Positions 38,137-47,074 of a DNA stretch of 64,000 bases are shown one piece after another. The DNA comes from Actinoplanes subtropicus (GTDB lineage: Bacteria > Actinomycetota > Actinomycetes > Mycobacteriales > Micromonosporaceae). Position numbers and translations under genes: made by a program. The stretch covers positions 434,001 to 498,000 of the forward strand of contig NZ_JOJL01000021.1 in NCBI RefSeq assembly GCF_000721705.1, given 5' to 3'. The stretch's first letter is position 1, and each line of letters begins with the position of its first letter. The notes under the pieces are model-generated. The model saw only the letters and a program-made list of their open reading frames with translations, did no database searches and was not told the DNA's origin.

Positions 38137-41100
38137 AAGTCGCGGGACGCGGGTGTGACCGGCGCGGTGGCCCCCTCGATCCGGTCGGCGACCAGGTTGA
38201 GCACGCCCTCGGCCTTCTCCAGCCGGCCCCGCACGATCAGCGCGTTATTGGTCTTCGCCACCCGCCGGTACCGCTGCCACAGGCCGGGCGAGCAGGTCAC
38301 GTTCAGCATCCCGGTCTCGTCCTCGAGGTTCACGAAGGTCACCCCGCCCGCGGTGGCCGGCCGTTGCCGATGGGTGACGATCCCGCCGACCCGGATCCGG
38401 GTGCCGGCCTCCACCCCGCCCAGCTGGGCGATCCGCAGCGCGCCGACCCGGTCCAGCTCGGGCCGGAGGAACTGGGCCGGGTGCGCCTCCGGGGACAGCC
38501 CGGTCGCCCACACGTCGGCGACCAGCCGGTCCACGTCGCTCATCCCGGGCAGCATCGGCGCCTCGGCCCCGGACACCGTACCCGGCAATTTGTCTGGCTT
38601 GTCCTGTGCGGCCGCGCCGGCCGCCCACAGCGCCTCCCGCCGGGACAGGCCGAAACTCGCGAACGCGTCGGCGGTGGCGAGCGCCTCCAGGTGGGTGGCG
38701 GTGCAGCCGGTACGCCGGGAGAGATCCGTCATGCTCCGATACGGACCGTTGGCGCGCCGCTCCTGCTCGATCGACTTGGCCAGCTCGTCCCCCACCGTAC
38801 GCACGCTGGAAAGCCCTTGGCGGACGGCCGGACCCTGCAGTCCCCAAGCGTGCGGCGGCTCTTCCTTCTCGCTCTGGTGCCGGGTCTCCGGCGTGGTCTC
38901 CAGGGTCGCCTTGGCGTCGCTGAGGTTGATGTCCGGCCGGCGCACCTCCACACCGTGCCGGCGGGCGTCGTCCACCAGCGACTGCGGCGAGTAGAAGCCC
39001 ATCGGCTGCGCGTTCAGCAGCGCGGCGCAGAACGCGGCCGGGTGGTAGCGCTTGAGCCAGGCACTGACGTAGACCAGGTACGCGAAGCTGATCGCGTGGC
39101 TCTCCGGGAAGCCGTAGTTCGCGAACGCGCACAGCTTCACGTAGAGGTCGTCGGCCAGGTCCCCGATGATCCCGTTCGCGGCCATCCCCTCGTACAGTCG
39201 CTCACGCATTTCCTCCATCCGCTTCACCGAGCGTTTCGAGCCCATCGCCCGGCGCAGCTTGTCCGCCTCGAGCGGGCTGAACCCGGCCGAGTCCATCGCG
39301 AGCTGCATCAGCTGCTCCTGGAAGAGCGGCACGCCCAGCGTCTTCTGCAGCGCCCGGGTCATCGTGGGATGCGGCATCTCCCACTTCTCGACGCCGTTCT
39401 TACGCCGGATGTACGGGTGCACCGAGCCGCCCTGGATCGGGCCCGGCCGGATCAGCGCCACCTCCACCACCAGGTCGTAGAAGACCCGCGGCTTGAGCCG
39501 GGGCAGGGTGGCCATCTGTGCCCGGCTCTCCACCTGGAACACCCCGACCGAGTCGGCCCGGCACAGCATGTCGTAGACCTCGGGGTCGGACGGGCGGATG
39601 TCGCCGAAGTCGAGCTTGCCGTCGATCATGTCGAACGCGTAGTGCAGCGCGGACAGCATGCCCAGGCCCAGCAGGTCGAACTTGACCAGGTTGATCGCGG
39701 CGCAGTCGTCCTTGTCCCACTGCAGGACGGTGCGCCCGGGCATCCGGCCCCACTCGACCGGGCACACCTCGCTGACCGGGCGGTCGCAGATCACCATGCC
39801 GCCGGAGTGGATCCCGAGATGGCGGGGAAAGGTCTGCAGTTCATTGGCGTACGCGACGACCTGCTCCGGAATGTCGTCGATGTCCACGGTGGCCACGTCG
39901 CCCCAGCGGTCGATCTGTTTGCTCCACGCGTCCTGCTGCCCGGGTGAGAATCCAAAAGCCTTGGCGATATCCCGTACGGCGGACCGCGGCCGGTAGGAGA
40001 TGACGTTGGCGACCTGGGCGGTGTGCCGGCGCCCGTGCTTTTCGTAGACATGCTGGATGACCTCTTCCCGGCGATCGGACTCGATGTCCACGTCGATGTC
40101 CGGCGGGCCGTCCCGCTCCGGCGCCAGGAACCGCTCGAAGACCAGGTCGTACTCGAAGGCGTCCACATTGGTGATGCCCAGCGCGTAGCAGACCACCGAG
40201 TTCGCCGCCGAGCCCCGCCCCTGGCAGTAGATGTCGTTGTCCTTGCAGAACTTGACGATGTCGTAGACGACCAGGAAGTAGCCGGGGAAGTCCAGCTCCT
40301 CGATCATCGCCAGCTCGTAGTCGAGCTTCGTGTAGACCTCCGGCACCTCCTCGGGCAGGCCGTACCGGGCCCGGGCGCCGCGCATGGTCAGCTCGCGCAG
40401 CCAGCTCATCTCGGTGTGGCCCGCCTCGGGAATCGGGAACGCGGGCAGCTGCGGTGCGACCAGTTGCAGGTCGAAGGCGAGCGCGGCGCCCAGCTCGACG
40501 GCGAACTCGACCGCGCCCGGGTAGTCGCCGAACCGGCGGGCCATCTCGGCGCCGCTGCGCAGGTGGGCGGCGCCGGCCGCGGGCAGCCAGCCGTCGATCT
40601 CGTCGAGGCTGCGCCGGGCCCGGACCGCGGCGACCGCGGTGGCCAGCCGGCGCCGGGCCGGGGTCGCGTAGTGCACGTTGTTGGTGGCGACGGTTTTCAC
40701 CCCCCGGCGCCGCGCGAGCTGGTAAAGCACGTCGTTGCGATCACCGTCGTACGGATCGCCGTGGTCGGTCAGCTCGACCACGACGTTGCCGGTCCCGAAG
40801 AGGTCGCTCAGCTGGTCGAGTTGGCGGACGGCCGCCTCGATGCCGCCGGTGGCCAGCGCGTGCGGGACCAGACCCTTGCGGCAGCCGGTCAGCACCATGA
40901 CGTGGTCCTTCAGACGCTCGGCGATCTTGTTGATGGTCCCGTAGTCGGGCTTGCCCTTCTCGCCGCCGGTGAGCTGGCCCTCGCCGATCAGGCTGCCCAG
41001 CGTGGCGTAGCCGGCCGCGTCCTTGGCCAGCACCAGCAGGTGTTGCCCCTCGGGGTCGGGCTCGCCGTTCTGCGGTTGGGACAAACCCAGGGACAGCTCG

Positions 41101-41522
41101 GCCCCGAAGATCGTGGGCAGGTCGAGGTCGCGGGCCGCCTCGGAGAAGCGGACCACGCCGTAGAAGCCGTCGTGGTCGGTGACGGCCAGCCCGGTCAGGC
41201 CGAGGCGGGCCGCCTCCTCGGCGAGCTCCTCGGGGTGGCTGGCGCCGTCGAGGAAGCTGAAGTTGGTGTGACAGTGCAGTTCGGCGTACGGGGTGGTCTG
41301 CTCTTTTCTGACGATCGCCGGCGCCTGGTAGGGCTGGCGTTTGCGGCTCCATACCGGTGAATCCCCACCGTCCGCGTCGACGGCGAGCGGGTCGACCGCG
41401 AACGGCTTGGGCGTCTGCTGGCCGATCTGCCGGATGCCGTCGCCGGTCGGCGGCGTGACCGGCCGGCCGGTCAGCTCGGACTCCAGCTCCTTCCACGACT
41501 TCTTCGGGTTGTGAAAGCCCAT
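38130..41522 (-). CDS. dnaE2: Error-prone DNA polymerase DnaE2 (ImuC)
   Basis: 1130 aa. A C-family alpha-subunit-like polymerase that performs SOS mutagenesis with ImuA and ImuB. The N-terminal PHP domain starts YAELHCHTNFSFLDGASHPEEL. The catalytic palm carries the Asp residues in PDIDVDIESDRREEV, preceded by QGRGSAANSVVCYALGIT; the OB-fold region with GGIVTHRQRPATAGGVTFVNLEDETG is near the C-terminus. It begins 16 bases after imuB. The lack of the long DnaE1 C-terminal extension and the cassette context separate it from the replicative polymerase. Confidence 0.97.
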   Translation of the reverse strand: MGFHNPKKSWKELESELTGRPVTPPTGDGIRQIGQQTPKPFAVDPLAVDADGGDSPVWSRKRQPYQAPAIVRKEQTTPYAELHCHTNFSFLDGASHPEELAEEAARLGLTGLAVTDHDGFYGVVRFSEAARDLDLPTIFGAELSLGLSQPQNGEPDPEGQHLLVLAKDAAGYATLGSLIGEGQLTGGEKGKPDYGTINKIAERLKDHVMVLTGCRKGLVPHALATGGIEAAVRQLDQLSDLFGTGNVVVELTDHGDPYDGDRNDVLYQLARRRGVKTVATNNVHYATPARRRLATAVAAVRARRSLDEIDGWLPAAGAAHLRSGAEMARRFGDYPGAVEFAVELGAALAFDLQLVAPQLPAFPIPEAGHTEMSWLRELTMRGARARYGLPEEVPEVYTKLDYELAMIEELDFPGYFLVVYDIVKFCKDNDIYCQGRGSAANSVVCYALGITNVDAFEYDLVFERFLAPERDGPPDIDVDIESDRREEVIQHVYEKHGRRHTAQVANVISYRPRSAVRDIAKAFGFSPGQQDAWSKQIDRWGDVATVDIDDIPEQVVAYANELQTFPRHLGIHSGGMVICDRPVSEVCPVEWGRMPGRTVLQWDKDDCAAINLVKFDLLGLGMLSALHYAFDMIDGKLDFGDIRPSDPEVYDMLCRADSVGVFQVESRAQMATLPRLKPRVFYDLVVEVALIRPGPIQGGSVHPYIRRKNGVEKWEMPHPTMTRALQKTLGVPLFQEQLMQLAMDSAGFSPLEADKLRRAMGSKRSVKRMEEMRERLYEGMAANGIIGDLADDLYVKLCAFANYGFPESHAISFAYLVYVSAWLKRYHPAAFCAALLNAQPMGFYSPQSLVDDARRHGVEVRRPDINLSDAKATLETTPETRHQSEKEEPPHAWGLQGPAVRQGLSSVRTVGDELAKSIEQERRANGPYRSMTDLSRRTGCTATHLEALATADAFASFGLSRREALWAAGAAAQDKPDKLPGTVSGAEAPMLPGMSDVDRLVADVWATGLSPEAHPAQFLRPELDRVGALRIAQLGGVEAGTRIRVGGIVTHRQRPATAGGVTFVNLEDETGMLNVTCSPGLWQRYRRVAKTNNALIVRGRLEKAEGVLNLVADRIEGATAPVTPASRDFR

Positions 41523-41538
41523 CCCCTACTCCGTCCCG

Positions 41539-43395
41539 TCAGTCATAGATGGCCTCCACCGCCCAGTGGCCGCCCTCCAGCGAAAGCAGCAGCGCGCGGC
41601 CGTCCTCGAGTCGCACCTGGAAGCGCGCCCGCCGGCGGCCCTCGCCCGCCGCCCACCAGCGCTCGTCGATCGGCCAGGGGCCGGCCCAGCCGCTGATCGG
41701 GATGGGGTGTCCACGCTCGACGATCAGGGCGGCGGGGGCGCCGGTCAGTTCGAGGCGGGCGCTGACGCCGACCGGGGTGCCGGTGTCGTCGAGGACCACC
41801 GCTGGTGGGGGTTGCGGCGGGACCACCGCGGGGGCGGGTTTGGGGATCCGCCCGGGCCACGGCGGCAGCGCGGCCGGCGGGGTGGTCGGCCGACGCCCTT
41901 TGCGGCGCGCGGATGGCACGGTGACCACCGTGAATCCACTCGTCGTACCACCGCCTCCCCTCTGCGTCGGCTTTTCTTCATGCTGGGCGGCTCGAGCCGC
42001 TCGGCGGGCCGCCAGGTGGATCACCTCGGCCGAATCCGTGCCCTCCTCCCCCGCACTCGTGTCCTGATTTATCGCCATATCATGGGGTGCGGCGAACAGG
42101 TTGAGGACGGGCGCGTCGGAGCGGGCCAGGATCGGGATGGTGGTGACGTCCGGGATGGGCTCGGCGTGCGGGGCGGCGGGCCTGGCCGGTTCCCGTTCGT
42201 CGCCCCACGGGACGAAGCGCACCTGGTCGTCGGCCGAGCGTCCGCCACCGAGCACCGCCGTGACCAGCGCCTCCGGCCCGAGCAGGCCCTGCACCCGGCT
42301 GAACGCCCGGTGCGCCCGCTCCCGGTCCGCCCCGGCGTCACCCCAGAGCCCCGGCTGGAGTCCGAGGTGGACGATCACCCCGTCCGGCACGAGCCGCAGC
42401 CGCACCAGCCCCGCGGTGGGCCGGGCGGGCGCCCCGCGACGCGCCCCGGTGAGCCAGCCGTCCAGCTGCCAGCGCACCCGCTCGGCGATCGCCGCCGAGG
42501 TCAGCGTGCCGTCGTGCCGCCAGACCCGGTGCAGTTCCTGGCCGTCCGCGGTGACCGCCTCGATGCCGAGCCGGGTGCAGGCGAGCCCGTGCGCGGCGAG
42601 CCGCTCGTGCAGGCGCTCGGCCAGCACCTTGCCGGCGAACGCGGCCACGTCCACCCGCTCCAGCGGCTCGTCGAAGGTGTCGGCGACGTCCAGATCGGGC
42701 GGCGGCCGCCGAACCGCGAGCGGCCGATGGTCCCGCCCCGAGGCGAGCCGATGCGCGAGCGCCCCGTCGAACCCGAACCGGCTCAGCACGTCCCCCGCCG
42801 GCAGCCGCGCGAAGTCCCCGAGCGTCTTGATCCCCAGCCGCTTGAGCAGGTCGACCAGCTCGGGCCGCTCCAGCGCCGCGATCGGTATCCCGGCCAGGAA
42901 CGCGGCGGTCCGCCCGGCCGCGACGACCTGCCCCTCCCGAGCGGCCAGCCCCGCCGCGAACACCCCGTCCGCGATCCCCACCTGACTCTCCACCGCACAG
43001 GCCTCGGCGATCTGCTCGACGATCCGCTCGGCCGCGGCCTCCTCCCCACCGAAGTACCGGGCCGGCCCGCGCGCGGCGAGCGCACAACTCCCCGGCCGGA
43101 TCACCTCCACCCCCACCGCGACCTCTTCCACGGCGGCCACCACCGGCTCGAACGCCCGGGCATCCCGCCCCGGGTCATGCTCGACGACAACCAGCCGCGG
43201 ACACCGGCTCTGCGCCTCCCGCCGCCGCAACCCTTGCCGTACGCCCTCCAGCCGCGCCGCCGCCGAACACGCCACCACCCGGTTCTCCTTGAGCACGACA
43301 ACCGCCCCGGCCCCATCGACCCCGTCGACGATCTCGGCCGCCACCACCGCCCAGTCCGGACACCAGACCAGAAGCGTCCGTCCCTCCCCACCCAC
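41539..43395 (-). CDS. imuB: ImuB, Y-family polymerase-like mutasome protein
   Basis: 618 aa. ImuB is a catalytically inactive Y-family protein that links DnaE2 to the beta clamp. The N-terminus (LLVWCPDWAVVAAEI) has lost the acidic residues found in DinB (compare DMDAFF), as expected. The palm/finger region and helix-hairpin-helix (KRLGIKTLGDFARLPAGDV) remain, and a long Pro-rich C-terminal region ends in a distinct domain (ARFQVRLEDGRALLLSLEGGHWAVEAIYD). The GTG at 43395 lies 1 base after the imuA stop. Confidence 0.93.
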   Translation of the reverse strand: MGGEGRTLLVWCPDWAVVAAEIVDGVDGAGAVVVLKENRVVACSAAARLEGVRQGLRRREAQSRCPRLVVVEHDPGRDARAFEPVVAAVEEVAVGVEVIRPGSCALAARGPARYFGGEEAAAERIVEQIAEACAVESQVGIADGVFAAGLAAREGQVVAAGRTAAFLAGIPIAALERPELVDLLKRLGIKTLGDFARLPAGDVLSRFGFDGALAHRLASGRDHRPLAVRRPPPDLDVADTFDEPLERVDVAAFAGKVLAERLHERLAAHGLACTRLGIEAVTADGQELHRVWRHDGTLTSAAIAERVRWQLDGWLTGARRGAPARPTAGLVRLRLVPDGVIVHLGLQPGLWGDAGADRERAHRAFSRVQGLLGPEALVTAVLGGGRSADDQVRFVPWGDEREPARPAAPHAEPIPDVTTIPILARSDAPVLNLFAAPHDMAINQDTSAGEEGTDSAEVIHLAARRAARAAQHEEKPTQRGGGGTTSGFTVVTVPSARRKGRRPTTPPAALPPWPGRIPKPAPAVVPPQPPPAVVLDDTGTPVGVSARLELTGAPAALIVERGHPIPISGWAGPWPIDERWWAAGEGRRRARFQVRLEDGRALLLSLEGGHWAVEAIYD

Positions 43396-43396
43396 G

Positions 43397-44281
43397 TCAC
43401 ACCACCGAGAGCCGCTCACGCGCCACCGGCCCGGAAGCGGACCAAACGGTGGCCGGCCGAGCCCTGCGCTTCGGTCGAGAGGTCGCGGCCGGGACCGGAC
43501 GTGCGGTGGCCGTTGCGGCCGGGGGCTGTTGCGGGAGCTCCGGCGCAGGCTCGGGGACGGACGGGAGGTCGGTCTGGTCGGGGCGGTGGTCCGAAGTGGT
43601 GGGTGTGGGCGGGAGGGTGAACGGGCGGACGGTGACCCCCGGCAGCCACATCGTGGCCTCTCGTGGGCGGGCCGCCGCGCCGCGGCCGCGGGCCAGGACG
43701 GTCACCTCGCGCCGGCGCAGGCGGCCCCGGCCCGGGCCGAGTCCGTCCCAGCGGCCCTCGGTGACCTGGAGGGTCACGTCGGCGCCGTCCCACGGGCCGA
43801 ATGGCACCAGCACGCAGCCCCGCTGCCGGGCCCGCGCCACCAGGCGGCTCGCGATCGACGGGGACACGCCGCCGGGCACGGCCACGACCACCACGTCGAC
43901 GCCGTCGATCAGGGCGGCCACCACGGTCGGCCACTCGGGTCCGGGGTTGGGCACGAGCGCGAGACGGTCGAGGACGATGCCACTCTCGGCGGCGGCGATC
44001 GCGCCCAGCGCGGGCACCCCGACCACCGCGCACCAGGACCCGGTACGCGAAGCCTCGGACAGCAACGCGAGCAGCAGCGACGTCCCGCCGCCGGCCGGCT
44101 GCGAACGCCCGGTGGCAACCGAGACGGTGCTGCCCCGGCGCAGTCCGCGCCCCGGCAGCAGCCCACTCAACTCGGGCGCCACCGGCAGCACCCGGTGCAC
44201 GCCCGGCTCCGCCGTCTCACCCGCCGCCCGAACCAACTCGGCAAGGGCGGCCGCACCGCTGATCATGCGTCCCGCCATCAC
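43397..44281 (-). CDS. imuA: ImuA-like RecA-related mutasome protein
   Basis: 294 aa. It resembles the RecA/SulA-like actinobacterial ImuA' protein, with GLRRGSTVSVATGR and GGTSLLLALLSEASRTGSWCAVVG in the RecA-like core; the Walker A region is degenerate (GRSQPAGGGTS). The C-terminal about 70 residues are Pro/Ala-rich and probably bind partners. With imuB and dnaE2 it forms the SOS mutagenesis cassette. The start is GTG at 44281 (GGAG 7 bases upstream) or the adjacent ATG at 44278. Its upstream 130 bases are an 8-bp tandem repeat. Confidence 0.85.
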   Translation of the reverse strand: MMAGRMISGAAALAELVRAAGETAEPGVHRVLPVAPELSGLLPGRGLRRGSTVSVATGRSQPAGGGTSLLLALLSEASRTGSWCAVVGVPALGAIAAAESGIVLDRLALVPNPGPEWPTVVAALIDGVDVVVVAVPGGVSPSIASRLVARARQRGCVLVPFGPWDGADVTLQVTEGRWDGLGPGRGRLRRREVTVLARGRGAAARPREATMWLPGVTVRPFTLPPTPTTSDHRPDQTDLPSVPEPAPELPQQPPAATATARPVPAATSRPKRRARPATVWSASGPVARERLSVV

Positions 44282-44294
44282 TGCCTCGCTCCGT

Positions 44295-44423
44295 GTTGCC
44301 GCGTTCCCGTGTTGCCGCGTTCCTGTGTTCCCGTGTTGCCGCGTTCCCGTGTTCCCCTGTTCCCGTGTTTGCCGCGTTGCCGCGTTGCCGCGTTGCCGCG
44401 TTGCCGTGTTGCCGCGTTCCCGA
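44295..44423. repeat. Sixteen 8-bp tandem repeats (GTTGCCGC / GTTCCCGT)
   Basis: About sixteen uninterrupted 8-base units (GTTGCCGC, GTTCCCGT, GTTGCCGT, GTTCCTGT and similar; one unit has an extra T) lie immediately upstream of imuA. An open frame through them on the minus strand gives only a low-complexity GNAATR-type peptide. Confidence 0.92.
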
Positions 44424-45090
44424 TCCGCACGGGCCAGCAGCCCGTCCGCGTGAGCCGGCCCAACCCAAGGTGAGCGTCACGCTCGCTGGGCCGGCAAAGT
44501 GGCGGACGCCCGTGTGGCAAGCAGCCGAACGACAAGCCAGCCCCACAAAAGCCAGCCGAACTGTCCCGGCAGCCCGCACCACGCCGAGCCAACGCGGCAG
44601 CCCGCATGCGCCACGCCAGCCGACCCGGCACGCTGCACCCACGACGTCGGCCAGCACGGCAGACAGCCCGCGCCACGCGACCCACGTCACGCAGCAACGC
44701 GGCGCAACAGCCCACGCCGCCCGCCCCGCGCCGCCCGGCCCACGCCACCCGCCCCCGCGCCGCCCGCGCCACTCAGCCAACGCGGCAGGCAAACAGCCCG
44801 CGCCACGCCACTCGCGCCAGCCAGCCCACGCGGCAGACCTCCAGCGCCACGCAGCCGCACCACGCCGGCCAAAAGCCACGCCACCTGTGCCGCGCCAGGC
44901 CAGCCAACAAGCCACCCCACCCGTGCCGCGGCCGGCCAACTCGCCATGTCGCGCGCGCGGCCCCAGTCGACAAGCCGCGCAGCCCGCGCCGCGCAACCAC
45001 CGCGGCGGGCGCCATGGGCGGCGCCGGCCGACATGGCGGCAACCTGCGCGAAGCGACAATGTGGCGGGCCTGCCGAACCGGCGGGCCAGC
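44424..45090. other. Low-complexity non-coding region between imuA and the HEPN gene
   Basis: Built from degenerate copies of AGCCCGCGCCACGC-like words. Long frames are open on both strands (for example plus 44293-46122 and minus 44217-45152), but the products are Trp/Arg/Gly/Ala or Pro/Arg/His low complexity with no recognisable domain. I see no supported gene. Confidence 0.6.
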
Positions 45091-45180
45091 CGAACGAGCA
45101 AGCCAACCGAACGAGCAAGCCAACCGAACGAGCAAGCCAACCGAACGAGCAAGCCAGCCGAACGAGCAAGCCAGCCGAAC
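45091..45180. repeat. Five 17-bp tandem repeats (CGAACGAGCAAGCCAAC)
   Basis: Units start at 45091, 45108, 45125, 45142 and 45159 with exact 17-base period and one variable position (CAAC or CAGC), followed by a broken sixth copy. The array ends 70 bases after the HEPN gene stop. Confidence 0.92.
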
Positions 45181-45249
45181 AGCGGGGCCCAGGCGCGAAC
45201 AGATGCCGGAGGCGCTAGCGGGCGGGTCGGTGGGCTTGTGTGGGCTCGG

Positions 45250-45750
45250 TCAGGCGGCCAAGGGTGGCTGGTAGGCCAGGCCCAGGGACGACTCGACCAC
45301 GGTGACGAACTGCTCGGCTGCTCTCAGGAGGTCGTCGGCCTCCCGGGGACTCACCACGCGCGGGATGCCGGCCTCGGCCGCGGCGCGCTTGGTGGCGCCC
45401 AGGGCGAAATAGCCGGCCCAGTCGGTGAACTCGGGGGCCACCAGGACCAGCAGCGACCAGACGCTCGTCACGCGGCTGCGGCGGGTGGGGGCGGCCGGGC
45501 GGGCGCGGGCGGCCAGCACGGCCGCCGCGGCACGCAGGGCGGCCAGATGCGCGGCCGCGTAGCGGAGGCCGTCGGGCCGGGTCAGCGCCGCCTCAGTGAG
45601 CCCCTGCCGGGCGATGGCCAGCAGTTGGGCAGGGGTGCGGTGCGGCAGCATGTGCGCCGGGACCGTGGGCGCCTCCGCCTGGACGGCCGCGGTGGGCGCA
45701 TGTGCCAGGCCGGGCGCCCGTATGAGGGCCGGCGCCGTAGTGCTCGCCAT
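45250..45750 (-). CDS. SAV_6107-type HEPN domain protein
   Basis: 166 aa. The family pattern is visible as LLAIARQGLTEAALTRPDGLRYAAAHLAALRAAAAVLAARARP, then SVWSLLVLVAPEFTDWAGYFALGA and READDLLRAAEQFVTVVESSLG. HEPN folds are all-helical and often RNA-binding or RNase-related; this family's role is unknown. A catalytic RxxxxH motif is not evident. It is transcribed toward imuA, and the only LexA-like box in this area lies about 340 bases upstream of its ATG (45750), so it may be part of the SOS mutasome unit. Confidence 0.85.
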   Translation of the reverse strand: MASTTAPALIRAPGLAHAPTAAVQAEAPTVPAHMLPHRTPAQLLAIARQGLTEAALTRPDGLRYAAAHLAALRAAAAVLAARARPAAPTRRSRVTSVWSLLVLVAPEFTDWAGYFALGATKRAAAEAGIPRVVSPREADDLLRAAEQFVTVVESSLGLAYQPPLAA

Positions 45751-46089
45751 AGGTCTTGTCTCCTCGCGTGTGTCGCATCCGACGTGCCGTGCCGAACCGA
45801 TCGCTGTCGAACCGATCGCTGCGGAGGAAGACGCAGCGCCCGTGTGGGCGAGCCGGCCGGGCGTGAAGCTTCCCCACACCACACCCGGCCGGACCTTGCC
45901 GGCGGGTCCGCCGCCCACCACCCGGGGGTCGGGGGGCAGTGGGCGACGGTCCTGCCTTGTCTGAGGGCGCCGGACCCGCGAATGCCCGGAACCTCTCGTG
46001 CGGCACTTCGCGGGTGCCACACCCGGGAGCAAAGCCGCGAAACGTCACTCCCGGCGTCATCCCGGACGCCGGAGCCTGGAAGGAAGGCT
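45751..46089 (-). other. Long leader region of the HEPN gene
   Basis: About 340 bases separate the LexA box from the HEPN start. A 15-base direct repeat (CGAACCGATCGCTGT type, about 45794-45823) is present. The frame of the HEPN gene stays open upstream to 46032 but with no family similarity, so it was not extended. No other gene is supported. Confidence 0.5.
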
Positions 46090-46121
46090 TCGAACATCCG
46101 TTCTAACTACCGAAGACACTA
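46090..46121 (-). promoter_or_regulatory. LexA (SOS) box and -10 of the HEPN/mutasome unit
   Basis: TCGAACATCCGTTCTA (46090-46105) contains GAAC-N4-GTTC, the core of the actinobacterial LexA site. On the minus strand a -10-like TAGTGT (46121-46116) precedes it, placing the box just downstream of the start site, where LexA would block transcription. The only minus-strand gene downstream for 1.8 kb is the HEPN gene, followed by imuA. Confidence 0.75.
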
Positions 46122-46160
46122 GCACGCCTGTACGACAAAAACGCGCCCGCGGCACCCCGG

Positions 46161-47042
46161 CTACGGCAAAACCTTTTCGAAGGCGAGCTGGTTGTACCCC
46201 TTGAGGTCGTAGAGCGGGATCTCCCGGTATCCGTGACTCCGGTACAGCGCCGCAGCCTCGGGCAACGCCGTGTGCGTGCCCAGCCGGAACGTGCGATACC
46301 CCTGCTCACCGGCCCGGCTCTCCAGCTCCGAGAGCAGCCGCCGGCCGAGCCCCAGCCCTCGGCAGGACTGACTTATCCAGACATGCCGAATTTCTGCCAC
46401 AGAACCAGGCTCACCGGCGAGCGGCTGCCAGATCCCGCACCCGATCGGCGCGGACTCCTCCATCGCCACCAGGAACTCGCCCCCGGTGACCGCCAGCTCC
46501 CCCGGCCGCAGCAGCGCGCTCTCCGAATACCCGGAGGGAAACCGCCCGTCGAGCTCGGCCGCATACTCCCGCAGGCAGAACCGCGCGGCGGGCGAGTCGT
46601 CGGGAATCGCCGAGATCTCCACGGTCGCCATCCGCAGCAGCCGCCGCACCTGCTCCTGCGCCGCCACCAGCCGGTCGCGCTGGCCGGCCGTGAGCTGCCC
46701 GAGCAGCGCCCCCACGCTCTCCCGGGCCCGCACGTCGAGCTCGTCCCGAGCGTCGAGCCCGGCCGTGGTCAGCGCCGCGACCCGCACCCGGCCGTCCTGC
46801 GGGTGCGGCCGCACCTCCACCAGCCCCTGGTCGGCGAGCGACCGCAGCATCCGGCTCACGAACCCCGAGTCGAGCCCGAGCCGGCGGCGCAGCTCGCGCA
46901 CGTCGACCCCGTCCGGCCCGATCTCGAAGAGCAGCCGGGACTCGCTCCACGGCCGGGACAACCCGAGGTAGTGATCGCCCAGCACCCCGAGGCGCCGCGT
47001 GTAGTACCGGTTGAAGTCGCGTACGAGCTCGATCTGGTCCAC
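46161..47042 (-). CDS. MarR-family regulator fused to GNAT acetyltransferase
   Basis: 293 aa. The N-terminal MarR winged helix (about residues 1-145: FNRYYTRRLGVLGDHYLG, ESRLLFEIGPDGVDVRELRRRLGLDSGFVSRMLRSLADQGLVEV) is joined to a C-terminal GNAT domain (about 150-293) with the acetyl-CoA loop SQSCRGLGLGRRLL and ALPEAAALYRSHGYREIP. The fusion is a known protein type; its substrate is unknown. The GTG at 47042 is used because it gives the usual N-terminus, though GGAGG is only 1 base away, so the real start is not certain. A palindrome just upstream suggests self-control. Confidence 0.92.
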   Translation of the reverse strand: MDQIELVRDFNRYYTRRLGVLGDHYLGLSRPWSESRLLFEIGPDGVDVRELRRRLGLDSGFVSRMLRSLADQGLVEVRPHPQDGRVRVAALTTAGLDARDELDVRARESVGALLGQLTAGQRDRLVAAQEQVRRLLRMATVEISAIPDDSPAARFCLREYAAELDGRFPSGYSESALLRPGELAVTGGEFLVAMEESAPIGCGIWQPLAGEPGSVAEIRHVWISQSCRGLGLGRRLLSELESRAGEQGYRTFRLGTHTALPEAAALYRSHGYREIPLYDLKGYNQLAFEKVLP

Positions 47043-47053
47043 GCCTCCATAAT

Positions 47054-47071
47054 CTCTGACTACGGTCAGAG
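47054..47071 (-). promoter_or_regulatory. Palindromic operator of the MarR-GNAT gene
   Basis: CTCTGAC-CGTA-GTCAGAG (perfect 7-bp arms, 4-base centre) lies in the 32-base gap before the MarR-GNAT gene, next to a -10-like TAGATT (47077-47072) that includes the stop codon of the transporter gene. Position and symmetry fit an autoregulatory MarR site. Confidence 0.65.
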
Positions 47072-47074
47072 AAT

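Noticed and set aside
43060..43395. ImuB as a second active Y-family polymerase
   Set aside because: The N-terminal catalytic Asp positions are replaced (LVWCPDWAV) and the gene is in an imuA-dnaE2 cassette, so it is the inactive ImuB type.
44217..45152. 311-codon open frame on the minus strand (Trp/Arg/Gly-rich)
   Set aside because: It translates the 8-bp and 17-bp repeats and overlaps the start of imuA; no recognisable protein features.
44293..46122. 609-codon open frame on the plus strand across the repeat region and the HEPN gene
   Set aside because: It is repeat-derived and low complexity, overlaps the HEPN gene on the other strand, and shows no domain; high GC keeps such frames open.
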